From JAHRAW01 sp965212085 (GTDB lineage: Bacteria; Pseudomonadota; Gammaproteobacteria; Arenicellales; Poriferihabitantaceae), in assembly GCA_965212085.1 (NCBI GenBank), contig OZ243042.1, positions 2,480,001 through 2,544,000 on the forward strand: 64,000 bases of DNA. The letters are read 5' to 3'. Position numbers and translations under genes: made by a program. Shown one piece after another: positions 26,055-35,996 of this stretch; the stretch's first letter is position 1; every line of letters begins with the position of its first letter. Below the pieces are notes generated by a model that saw nothing but the letters and a program-made list of their open reading frames with translations, made no database searches and was not told the origin of the DNA.

Positions 26055-26504
26055 TCAGGCAGTACTATAAACGCTGATATTGGCCAATGCCACATTCATC
26101 TGTGTGCCACCAGTTTTTACCAAGTCCATTTTACACTCAAACATAGCCAACCCGTTATTCTCCAGCACTTGTTGAGCGAAAGTTTTTAATGTACTCCCCT
26201 TTTCAAAAAATGACAGCGCGCTTTCAAAGCAGCGTGTCCCAAGCAAAAACCCGATAGGTGGCCGGGAATCCGGATCGGCGCGGCGAATTCCTGACCATGC
26301 GGCAATGGATTGCGCCATCAACTCAATGCCCAGGTAGGCCGGCACCCTGCCGTCGGCATAAAACGGCAAATGCGGACCAACGTCGACTTCTGCCACAATA
26401 TGTTCCGGGCCATAGTCAATAACCCGGTCGAGCAATAGCATAGTACCTGAATGTGGCATATAGGATTCCACTTTTTTGCGTGAATACATCATCCGATCAA
26501 CCAT
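26055..26504 (-). CDS. Hotdog-fold 3-hydroxyacyl-ACP dehydratase (ApeP type)
   Basis: A 149-residue FabA/FabZ-like protein. The catalytic histidine lies in ESYMPHSGTMLLLDRV (residue ~20), and the central helix block is VPAYLGIELMAQSIAAWSG. In characterised clusters this protein works with the second dehydratase domain (here the C-terminal part of the AMP-ligase fusion). The ATG at 26504 overlaps the upstream ketosynthase stop. Confidence 0.87.
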   Translation of the reverse strand: MVDRMMYSRKKVESYMPHSGTMLLLDRVIDYGPEHIVAEVDVGPHLPFYADGRVPAYLGIELMAQSIAAWSGIRRADPDSRPPIGFLLGTRCFESALSFFEKGSTLKTFAQQVLENNGLAMFECKMDLVKTGGTQMNVALANISVYSTA

Positions 26505-27684
26505 CAAGCCGTTTCAATATCAGTGCGGTATTGTGGCCTCCAAATGCAAACGAAGTAGATAATGCGGCCTTGACGACACACCGGGGATTGTCTTTTTTCT
26601 TAACCAGGTTAATCCGTGGCAAGGTTTGGTCGTAATTCTCCGCGCCATGATGCGGAGGCAATGACACCGGAGACGATTGATTAAGCAATAACCACAAAAT
26701 AGCCGCTTCAACCGCTCCGGCGGCGCCCAAGGTATGCCCGGTCACCGATTTCGTTGAGCTGGCGGGGATTTTGGAGCCAAAAATGTTGTGCACTACCCGC
26801 GCTTCCATTGCATCATTCAGGCGAGTGCCGGTGCCGTGCAGATTGATGTAATCCAGTTCATTTGCCGCAATACCAGCATCAGCCAAAGCCGACTTGATGG
26901 CCGTTGTCGCACCAACGCCATTCGGGTCCGGGGCCGACTCATGCAATGCATCACTGGATTCGGAAAAACCCGACAGCGCAATTCCGCGATTTCCTTTCTC
27001 TACCGTGAACAGCGCAGCACCTTCACCTATATTAATGCCATCTCTATCCGGTTGAAAAGGTTTGCAATAGCCCATGGCGTAAGATTCCAGGGAATCAAAT
27101 CCTTGGCAGGTCAAACGGTTCAATGACTCACTGCCACCGGCCAAAACTGCATCACACCACCCCGTATTCAGCAATCTCCGCGCCAACCCCAATGCTTTCG
27201 CGCCCGAAGTACAAGCCGTGGATATGGCCATATTTGGGCCCTGCAAACCACAGTAATTTGCCAGGTCTTCCGACACCGCCGCTAATTCCTGGTGCCCGTG
27301 GTAATTAACACGAGTAACTGATTCTTTGGACTCCACTTCGCGAATACCGGTAGTGGTAGTACCAATAAGCACGGCGATTCGATCTGACCGGTAGCAGGAT
27401 TTCAAACGTTCCACTGTATCCGCCATCTGGTCAGCCAGATAACGCAGAATGCCGCAAGTTCGTGCTAAATTCCCGGCCTCATATATCTCTGGCAGATTAA
27501 CCATTCCGAAATATCCATCCCGTTCCTGCAACAGATTAGAATCCAAACGCATGGCTTCCTGTGGAGGGCGTTGTAATCCCCGCAGTAAATTTTCCTTACT
27601 ACCCCCGGCACAAATTACGTTACAGTCGGTAAGGAATACGCACGGCAACTCGCCATCTATCCGGCGTGCGGTAATTTTTTCCAT
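26497..27684 (-). CDS. Beta-ketoacyl-ACP synthase (first ketosynthase, ApeO type)
   Basis: A 395-residue ketosynthase with full catalytic set: cysteine in ISTACTSGAKALGLA, histidine in NLHGTGTRLNDA and histidine in SVTGHTLGAAGAVEA. It is the likely elongating partner of the chain-length factor. It starts the compact KS-DH-KR-KS block typical of aryl-polyene clusters and overlaps the dehydratase gene by several bases. The gap to the upstream lipoprotein gene is 26 bp, so one transcript is likely. Confidence 0.93.
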   Translation of the reverse strand: MEKITARRIDGELPCVFLTDCNVICAGGSKENLLRGLQRPPQEAMRLDSNLLQERDGYFGMVNLPEIYEAGNLARTCGILRYLADQMADTVERLKSCYRSDRIAVLIGTTTTGIREVESKESVTRVNYHGHQELAAVSEDLANYCGLQGPNMAISTACTSGAKALGLARRLLNTGWCDAVLAGGSESLNRLTCQGFDSLESYAMGYCKPFQPDRDGINIGEGAALFTVEKGNRGIALSGFSESSDALHESAPDPNGVGATTAIKSALADAGIAANELDYINLHGTGTRLNDAMEARVVHNIFGSKIPASSTKSVTGHTLGAAGAVEAAILWLLLNQSSPVSLPPHHGAENYDQTLPRINLVKKKDNPRCVVKAALSTSFAFGGHNTALILKRLDG

Positions 27685-27710
27685 TTAAACTTGACAAGCG
27701 ATCGGTTCAG

Positions 27711-28118
27711 TTACTGATATTGGGAAGTTGCCAGCTTGGATTGTAAATCTTTTTGTATATTTATCAGCCATTTTAGAGGCACACCAGGTTTAATCTCCCC
27801 TGTTTGGGGATCTTTGTATGTGGATTTATTTAAAATTTTAATAATAGAGTCGTCAGATTGCAGAGTTACAGTGGCATCAAACCCACGGTGATTTAAGATT
27901 GCGACAACTTCATTTTCTGAGTGGCTTTGAACTATCCATTTTCGCCCAACAACCGTGCCAAGCATTGCTTTGTGAACGACTTCGGACGGCACCCCTACGG
28001 GAACTACTACTTCTAGTGGGTTTTTGTCGTAATCGGCAGAAGCGTTACTACCAATTTTGGTGCCTGAGCACCCGGAAATAACAACGGCAACAAAAAACGC
28101 CAATACGATTTTTTTCAT
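27711..28118 (-). CDS. Small lipoprotein at the head of the polyene operon
   Basis: A 135-residue lipoprotein. The signal peptide MKKIVLAFFVAVVISGCSG has a lipobox SGC at residue 17. The mature part holds MLGTVVGRKWIVQSHSENEV and ends with WLINIQKDLQSKL, a pattern I associate with a small family of uncharacterised envelope lipoproteins. It is not the DUF3261 lipoprotein usual in aryl-polyene clusters, which is longer. AGGAAGG lies seven bases before the ATG. Function is unknown. Position makes it the promoter-proximal gene. Confidence 0.75.
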   Translation of the reverse strand: MKKIVLAFFVAVVISGCSGTKIGSNASADYDKNPLEVVVPVGVPSEVVHKAMLGTVVGRKWIVQSHSENEVVAILNHRGFDATVTLQSDDSIIKILNKSTYKDPQTGEIKPGVPLKWLINIQKDLQSKLATSQYQ

Positions 28119-28145
28119 GATTCACCTTCCTGACAGGGCTAAATG

Positions 28146-28174
28146 TAAATATTAATGATACTGTAAAATGACAA
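28146..28174 (-). promoter_or_regulatory. Candidate sigma70 promoter of the polyene operon
   Basis: On the minus strand TTGTCA (28174-28169) is followed after 17 bases by TATTTA (28151-28146). The predicted start near 28139 leaves a short leader with the AGGAAGG ribosome site at 28131-28125. The region is AT-rich, so chance matches are possible. Confidence 0.45.
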
Positions 28175-28322
28175 AATCAGTCGGAAACGGCAAGAATATA
28201 CGATCAATAATGCATTGCACAGACAAAGACAGCAAGTGGAAGTAAACACGATCAAGCAGTAGTTAGTCAAGTTTTATTTCCGGTTTTTCATGGTTCTATG
28301 GCCCACACAACAACGAGCGAAA

Positions 28323-28907
28323 ATGACGAAACGCCCCATCATCCTCGCCTCCACCTCCCCCTACCGGCGGCAAATCCTGGAGCGCGTTAACCTGCCGTTT
28401 GTCTGCCACGAGCCGGATATTGACGAGTCGGTGTTGGCGGGGGAAAGCGCAACCGAACTGGTGGCGCGGTTGTCGTTGGCGAAGGCGAAGGCGGTGGCGG
28501 CGCATTATCCCGATGGGTTGATCATCGGCTCGGATCAGGTGGCGGATCATCGCGGCGAGATTATCGGCAAGCCGGGCGGTCACGAAGACGCGGTGCGGCA
28601 GCTGCGGGGCATGTCCGGGTCGGCGGTTACGTTGTATTCGGGCGTGGCGTTGTACGACGCCGCGCGCGATGATTTTCAGTCGGCGGTGGAACCGTTCGTG
28701 GTGGAGTTTCGGGAGTTGGATGACGACCTCATCGAGCGTTACCTGCGCGCCGAACAACCCTATAACTGCTGCGGCAGCCTCAAGGCGGAGGGGCCGGGCA
28801 TCGCGTTGTTGAAACGCCTCAAGGGCGATGATCCCAATGCGCTGATCGGGCTGCCGCTGATTCGGCTGATCAACATGCTGAAAAACGTCGGCGTTGAACT
28901 GGTCTGA
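28323..28907 (+). CDS. yceF: Maf-family nucleotide pyrophosphatase (YceF type)
   Basis: A 194-residue Maf protein that hydrolyses non-canonical or methylated nucleoside triphosphates (YceF members prefer m7GTP). The N-terminal loop is ILASTSPYRRQILE. The central block is IIGSDQVADHRGEIIGKP, and the C-terminal signature is CGSLKAEGPGIALL…NALIGLPLI. The ATG at 28323 fits the family start. An 11-codon upstream extension lacks support. Its GC-rich composition marks the return to backbone sequence after the island. Confidence 0.92.
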   Translation: MTKRPIILASTSPYRRQILERVNLPFVCHEPDIDESVLAGESATELVARLSLAKAKAVAAHYPDGLIIGSDQVADHRGEIIGKPGGHEDAVRQLRGMSGSAVTLYSGVALYDAARDDFQSAVEPFVVEFRELDDDLIERYLRAEQPYNCCGSLKAEGPGIALLKRLKGDDPNALIGLPLIRLINMLKNVGVELV

Positions 28908-28915
28908 GGTTTGTT

Positions 28916-30949
<2,034 letters not shown>

Positions 30950-31026
30950 TCGGCGGCGGTCATGGCCCGATTGTAGCCGACCCCGGCGATGTGAAACATC
31001 AGCGGCGTTGTGCGGTGAGCGGCGCG

Positions 31027-31917
31027 TTACAGTTGCAGTTCGCCCCGCACTACCGGCTGCACCTTGCCGCCCACCTGCAACGGGTCGCCCGTTCGCAGAT
31101 AGAGGCGGGACGGCCGTTTGATTTCCACGCCCTGATCCACGATCACTTGCCCGAGGTCACCGCGATGCTTGCGAAGATACGCCGCCAGCGCGGCGTTGGC
31201 GCTGCCCGTGGCCGGGTCTTCGCGCACCCCGGCGGACTCAAAAAACATCCGCGCCGCGTAATCCGACTGCGGATGGTAGGCGTCTTCGGTGAACAGGAAC
31301 ACGCACTGCACGCCGATGCCGTCGCTGAGTAGTTGTTTATACCGGTCGGCGTTCAAGCGCGCTTTACGCAACGCCGCCAGATTTTTCACCGGTAGCAGGA
31401 CAAACCGCGGCCCCACTTCGGCCAGCTCCAGGGGCAGGTCATCGGAAAAATCATCCGCCGCCAGACCCACCAAAGCGGCGGCGGTTTCGGCGTCGAGGCC
31501 GCCGGTGAACGCCACCTCCGGCGGAGTCATCCAGCCCAGCCCGTCCGCAAAAACCACCGGAACCGGACCCGCCGGCAAATCAAGGATGATTTCCCCGCCC
31601 CCGCCGCTCAGTTCCCAGGCGGTGCCCAGCGTCGGATGACCCGCGAAAGGCAGCTCAAATGCCGGGGTGAAGATGCGCACCGTGGCCCGGCCGGCGCTGC
31701 GCCCGGTCACAAAAGTGGTCTCCGAGAAATTGGCTTCCAGGGCGATGGCCTGCATCTCGCCATCGGACAACCCCGCGGCATCCCGCACCACCGCCAACTG
31801 ATTGCCGGCCAGCGGTTGCTCGGCGAAAACGTCAACGATGGCGAAGGGGAAAGTTCGGGGGGTGGTTATGGTCGTGGCCTGTGGGGGTGGTCGCGGGGGA
31901 AATTGTACACAATCCAT
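31027..31917 (-). CDS. PhzF-family isomerase/epimerase-like protein
   Basis: A 296-residue PhzF-fold protein. It begins with FPFAIVDVFAEQPLAGNQLAV and has FSETTFVTG (catalytic glutamate region), FELPFAGHPTLGTAWEL and the second-domain motif REDPATGSANAALAAYL. Members include phenazine, diaminopimelate-like and uncharacterised isomerases. No phenazine genes are nearby, so the substrate is unknown. The ATG at 31917 is chosen as the closest to the conserved start. The frame stays open to 31989. Confidence 0.85.
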   Translation of the reverse strand: MDCVQFPPRPPPQATTITTPRTFPFAIVDVFAEQPLAGNQLAVVRDAAGLSDGEMQAIALEANFSETTFVTGRSAGRATVRIFTPAFELPFAGHPTLGTAWELSGGGGEIILDLPAGPVPVVFADGLGWMTPPEVAFTGGLDAETAAALVGLAADDFSDDLPLELAEVGPRFVLLPVKNLAALRKARLNADRYKQLLSDGIGVQCVFLFTEDAYHPQSDYAARMFFESAGVREDPATGSANAALAAYLRKHRGDLGQVIVDQGVEIKRPSRLYLRTGDPLQVGGKVQPVVRGELQL

Positions 31918-31964
31918 GTAGAATAACCCGGCGGCGTTAATCGACACTTCCGTTTTCATAATTG

Positions 31965-32171
31965 TACAAGTTCGCCAATTCGTTGACAAATTTCATTCTA
32001 CTCCGACACTCCCGAGCGTTAGTGTCCGTTGCCGCGTTAGCGGCTTACGGACACTTGCGTACTCGGGAATCCAGCACCACACAACCCACCGCTGGTCTAG
32101 CCCCTGGATTCCCGATACGATGAAACAAACGGTCGCTATCGCTCCCTATTTTTCTATCGTTCGGGAATGAC
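31965..32171. repeat. D, A and B repeat block between divergent genes
   Basis: This gap of about 270 bp holds a D element (31965-31998), an A hairpin (32006-32074, with GCGTTAGCGGC at its centre) and a B hairpin (32106-32171, GATTCCCGA to TCGGGAATGAC). It separates the PhzF-like gene from the divergent hydrolase. Any promoter for the hydrolase must lie in or next to the B element. Confidence 0.85.
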
Positions 32172-32188
32172 CGCAAGGTTTTTCATAA

Positions 32189-33010
32189 ATGACGAAACCA
32201 AACCATCGCAAAACCGCCCCCGCCGAACCGCTTGCGTTGCATGGGCGCAAGTATGGCGGTTCAGGCGCCCCGGACGCGCGCCCACTGCTGATTCTGCACG
32301 GCCTGTTCGGTTCCGCGGCCAACTGGCGCAGCGTTGCCGGGCGGTTTGCGGCGGGCCGTGAAGTCTTTTGCCTTGATTTGCGGAATCATGGCCGTTCGCC
32401 GTGGCATGACGCGATGGACTATGCCGCCTTGGCCGCTGACGTGGCGCGTTTTATCGCCGACCACCAACTGCACCGCCCGGCTCTGCTCGGCCACAGTATG
32501 GGCGGAAAAACCGCCATGATGCTGGCCCAGGATCAACGCATTGCGCCGGCCAAACTGATCGTGGTGGACATCGCGCCGCAGGCTTACGACCCCGGCGGTC
32601 ACCTGGCATTGATTGACGCCATGAGCGCCCTTGACCTCGCCGCCGATGACCGCCGGCAAATTGACGCGACGCTGGCGCACCGCATCCCCGACCCCGCCAC
32701 CCGGCAGTTTCTCGCCCAAAACCTGGTGACGGACGCCGACGCCGGCGGCTATCGCTGGCGGCTCAACCTGGCCGCCATCCGCCGGAATATGGAGGCCCTC
32801 GCCGGGTATGAAAACCACCGGGTGGCAACCCTCGACGCCCTGTTCATCGCCGGCGCCGACTCCGACTACCTCACACCCGCCGCCCACCCTGCCATCCATG
32901 CGCGCTTCCCCAACGCCCGCATTGAGACCATCGAAAACGCCGGGCACTGGCTCCACGCTCAGCAACCCGAGCGGTTGGTGGGGTTGTGCGAGGCGTTTTT
33001 GGGCCGCTGA
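32189..33010 (+). CDS. Alpha/beta hydrolase (YbfF-like esterase)
   Basis: A 273-residue alpha/beta-hydrolase. The oxyanion segment is LLILHGLFGSAANW. The nucleophile elbow GHSMGGKTAM sits near residue 104, an acid residue is in FIAGADSDYL, and the histidine is in IENAGHWLHAQQPE. It resembles short-chain acyl esterases of the YbfF group. The true substrate is not evident. It stands alone between repeats and a toxin-antitoxin remnant. Confidence 0.87.
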   Translation: MTKPNHRKTAPAEPLALHGRKYGGSGAPDARPLLILHGLFGSAANWRSVAGRFAAGREVFCLDLRNHGRSPWHDAMDYAALAADVARFIADHQLHRPALLGHSMGGKTAMMLAQDQRIAPAKLIVVDIAPQAYDPGGHLALIDAMSALDLAADDRRQIDATLAHRIPDPATRQFLAQNLVTDADAGGYRWRLNLAAIRRNMEALAGYENHRVATLDALFIAGADSDYLTPAAHPAIHARFPNARIETIENAGHWLHAQQPERLVGLCEAFLGR

Positions 33011-33104
33011 TACAAGGCAAATGTTGGGCTTGCCAAGTGCAAAAGGAGTAGAATATACTACCAAGTAGGGAATCCACTTTAAATCCATCCGTGAGAGGCA
33101 AATC

Positions 33105-33371
33105 ATGTCAATGGTGAAAAAAAGCATATCGGTGACCGACCAGCAAGCCAGTTGGATCAAATCACAGATCAAAACCGGGCATTTCGGCAATGAAAGCGAA
33201 GTGGTCCGCGAATTGATTCGCGAGCGGCAAATTCGGGAACAGGAAAACGCCGCCGAAATCGAGGCCATCCGCACGGCGTTGATCGAAGGCGAACAAAGCG
33301 GTTTCAGCGATCGCAGCGTTGATCAAATCTGGAAAGAAGCCAGGCAACGCCGCAGATCGCAGCATGCCTGA
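33105..33371 (+). CDS. ParD-family antitoxin
   Basis: An 88-residue ribbon-helix-helix antitoxin (CC2985/ParD type). The N-terminal strand KKSISVTDQQASWI and helix pair GNESEVVRELIRER form the DNA-binding part. The C-terminal acidic/basic tail would wrap the toxin. GAGAGG precedes the ATG. The stop overlaps the start of a truncated ParE frame by eight bases, the normal TA arrangement, so the antitoxin has outlived its toxin. Confidence 0.88.
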   Translation: MSMVKKSISVTDQQASWIKSQIKTGHFGNESEVVRELIRERQIREQENAAEIEAIRTALIEGEQSGFSDRSVDQIWKEARQRRRSQHA

Positions 33372-33470
33372 GCGTACCGGCCCACCGTATCGGCTCACCG
33401 AAGCGGCCAAAGAAGATTTGACGGGTATCGCCCAATACGGCGATGAACGCTTTGGTGCGGTCCGGTCTGC
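33364..33470 (+). pseudogene. Truncated ParE toxin remnant
   Basis: The frame starting MPERTGPPYRLTEAAKEDLT and reading on to GIAQYGDERFG matches the first ~30 residues of ParE/RelE-fold toxins (YRLT-AA--DL--I--Y--E--G). Similarity stops at about 33470 and the frame then runs into the leader of the next gene. The catalytic and core strands are missing, so no active toxin is expected. The exact break point cannot be fixed by eye. Confidence 0.75.
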
Positions 33471-33559
33471 TATTTTCCCCACCGGCGGGGGAATTCGGTA
33501 TCATTGCGCCTGTCATTTATCCGTTCCCAATTTCCCCATCCTCATCCATGAGGCAGACC

Positions 33560-34702
33560 ATGAAACTCGAAACCAAATGCGTACACGCCGGCCAAGCCCC
33601 TGATCCCACCACCGGGGCGATTATTCCGCCCATCTACCAGACTGCCACTTACGTATTGCCGGAGGTGGGGCGGGATTTGGGGTTTGACTACACCCGCTCT
33701 TCCAACCCCACCCGGCAAGTGCTGGAGGAGAACCTCGCGGCTTTGGAAAATGGCAAATACGGGGTTTGTTATGCGAGCGGTATGTCGGCGGTGGATGCGG
33801 TGATGAAACTGCTCAAAACCGGCGACCACGTGGTTTGTTCCGATGACGTGTACGGCGGCGTCTCCCGGCATTTCAACCGGGTATTAACCACTTACGGCCT
33901 GGAATTCACCTATATCGACAGTACCGATCCGAGCAACGTCGCCAACGCCCTGCGCCCGGAAACCAAACTGATCTGGCTGGAGACGCCCTCCAATCCGCTC
34001 ATCAAAATCACCGACCTCAGCGCCGTTTCCAAAATCGGCAAAGCCGCCGGCATTCCGGTGGGGGTGGATTCGACCTTCGCCACGCCGGTATTTTTGCGCC
34101 CCCTGGAACTGGGCGCGGACATCGTCATGCACTCCACCACCAAGTACCTGAGCGGCCACAACCAACTCATCGGCGGCGCGGTGGTGGTCAACGACCAGGC
34201 CATCTACGAGCGCCTCAAGTTCATCCAGAAAACCATCGGCGCGGTCAACAGCCCCTTTGATGCGTGGCTGACCCTGCTCGGCATCAAAACCCTGCACCTG
34301 CGGATGTACCGCCACGACCAGACCGGGCTGCGCATCGCCCGTTTCCTGGAGGATCATCCCAAGGTCTCCAGGGTCAGCTACCCCGGCCTCGAATCCCATC
34401 CCCAGCACGCCATCGCCAAGCGGGAAATGAGCGGCTACGGCGGCATGCTGTCGTTCGAACTCAAGGGCGGCATCCCTTCGGGCAAGGCGCTGATGAACCA
34501 CGTCAACCTGTGCGGTTTGGCGGAAAGCCTCGGCTCGGTGGAGACCATGATCACCCACCCGGCCACCATGACCCACGCCGAGGTCCCCGCCGATGAGCGC
34601 AACGCCCGCGGCCTGAGCGACGGCCTGGTGCGCCTGTCGGTGGGCGTGGAAGACCCGGATGACATTCAAGACGACCTCGCACGGGCGCTGGACAAGGCCT
34701 GA
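33560..34702 (+). CDS. Cys/Met metabolism PLP enzyme (cystathionine synthase/lyase family)
   Basis: A 380-residue type I PLP enzyme. The PLP lysine lies in VMHSTTKYLSGHNQLIGG (near residue 197). Other family blocks are GAIIPPIYQTATY, YTRSSNPTRQVLEENLAALE and YASGMSAVDAVMKLL. Family members act as cystathionine gamma-synthase, beta-lyase or gamma-lyase in the methionine-cysteine exchange. Sequence by eye does not separate these. AGG lies nine bases before the ATG at 33560. An upstream frame extension overlaps the parE remnant and is not used. Confidence 0.88.
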   Translation: MKLETKCVHAGQAPDPTTGAIIPPIYQTATYVLPEVGRDLGFDYTRSSNPTRQVLEENLAALENGKYGVCYASGMSAVDAVMKLLKTGDHVVCSDDVYGGVSRHFNRVLTTYGLEFTYIDSTDPSNVANALRPETKLIWLETPSNPLIKITDLSAVSKIGKAAGIPVGVDSTFATPVFLRPLELGADIVMHSTTKYLSGHNQLIGGAVVVNDQAIYERLKFIQKTIGAVNSPFDAWLTLLGIKTLHLRMYRHDQTGLRIARFLEDHPKVSRVSYPGLESHPQHAIAKREMSGYGGMLSFELKGGIPSGKALMNHVNLCGLAESLGSVETMITHPATMTHAEVPADERNARGLSDGLVRLSVGVEDPDDIQDDLARALDKA

Positions 34703-34741
34703 ACGGGGCGCGACCGGGACCAGCAGGACGAGCAACGGCAG

Positions 34742-35138
34742 GTGCTGGAATACTGCGAAAACTTCGCCCGCCACGCCCCGGAAAAACTCTCCGATGCCCG
34801 CGCGCGCTACGTGCCGCAAAGCGCGGTGGTAAAGCAGCGCGCCCTTGACCGCGTCATCACCGTAGTCAGCAACGTCTTCCAGCCCGCCGACTCGCGGTTC
34901 CTGCGCGCCTGGAACTGCCGTTTCCGCGTACTGATAGCGGACCAAACCTGCGCCGGCAAAGTCTCCCTGCCGGTGGCCGAAGACAAGGACTTCGCCGACT
35001 ACACCCAATAGGCCGGAGTTGATGCTCGTCCCCGACAACCGAATCACCGGCACCGCCGGCAATGCCGTGGGCTACCTCACGCCCAAATACTACGAACTGG
35101 ACTGCGCCGCGGGCGATGTTCCGCAAGCAGACGAGTAA
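34742..35138 (+). pseudogene. Probable decayed coding sequence next to the IS
   Basis: The 440-bp stretch between the PLP gene and the insertion sequence has no intact gene. One frame (34742-35011) reads MLEYCENFARHAPEKLSDAR… and another (35022-35138) reads MLVPDNRITGTAGNAVGYLT… to a stop eight bases before the IS. Both look protein-like rather than random and may be one frameshifted 3' gene fragment. The family is not recognised. Confidence 0.4.
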
Positions 35139-35145
35139 AAAGATA

Positions 35146-35881
35146 GGGTCTTAGGAAGCCAAGCATCTAAATTGGCTTCTCTCGAAGCAGTTTAAGCATG
35201 ACGGGATAGAGCTTATCACGACGATGATTGAACCGAAACTCCGTTTCCTTGAGGTGGTAGTAAAACATATGTTTTCGGATGCCCTTCACTTTGCTCAACC
35301 GCAGTTTGGCATATGCCCAAAAGGACTCGATGCCGTTGATGTGCGATTGCTCGTTGGCAAACTCATTGCGGCCATGTTGCACCCGAAAATGCTTCGCATA
35401 GCCGACATCCACCAGCCCATGATACCCGCGCCAACCATCCGAATGAATGACGCTGTCGAGGCCCACCTTTCCCCGGATAACCGCTTGCAGCGTGGCTTTT
35501 CGGGCATCGGGCACGATCTCCGTGTGAACCCGGCCATTAGGCCGAACACGATTGTTTTGCTGCCGGCGCCGCGCCCGCGCTTGCCGCGGATGCGCTTGGG
35601 GCCGAAGTACGATTCATCGACCTCCACCTGGCCGGTCATGCTGACTTGGGGCTCGCATTCCCCGGCGAGGCGGCGGCGAAGTTTGATGTAGATCGCGTTG
35701 ACCGAGCGGACGCTGATGGTGGTCAATCGCGCGGTGTCGGAGGCCGAAAGGTCGAGCGCAAAGTAGCGTATAATTTGCCGAAATTCCCTTTCGCTGATTC
35801 GCGAACGGCGATAATACCTGTTTTTAGTAGACATATCAGAAGTTTAGCACCTGTTGAGATGTGCTTAACTTCCTAAGACCC
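35146..35881 (-). mobile_element. IS1595-type insertion sequence
   Basis: A 736-bp element with inverted ends. The left end is GGGTCTTAGGAAGCCAAGCA, and the right end, read inward, is GGGTCTTAGGAAGTTAAGCA (18 of 20 match). It is flanked by the direct repeat AAAGATA (35139-35145 and 35882-35888), seven bases visible where IS1595 elements usually give eight. It contains one disrupted transposase gene. The clear ends suggest a fairly recent insertion followed by inactivation. Confidence 0.88.
35167..35834 (-). pseudogene. IS1595-family transposase, frameshifted
   Basis: The first part (from 35834) reads MSTKNRYYRRSRISEREFRQ, a helix-turn-helix region and the DDE-domain start GQVEVDESYFGPKRIRGKRG. 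The frame is lost near 35540, after TIVFGL. The second half (GRVHTEIVPDARKATLQAVI, VIHSDGWRGYHGLV, HINGIESFWAYAKLRLSK) continues in another frame to 35167. The catalytic D, D and the terminal E region are split between frames. A small deletion that is not a multiple of three explains the break. Confidence 0.88.
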
Positions 35882-35996
35882 AAAGATATACTTCCCCGGT
35901 CTTTTCTCCGCGCTGGGAGGCTTTGATGCGCCACGGCTCACACCACAATCTGAATTTTTCGGTTCCCGGTTTCTGTTTTTCCATTGAGGGGCGGTG

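Noticed and set aside
28119..28322. A duplicated tRNA 3' end marking the far border of the AT-rich island
   Set aside because: I compared the tRNA-Arg 3' sequence with the region before yceF and found no direct repeat, and there is no integrase in the island. Integration at the tRNA is not supported.
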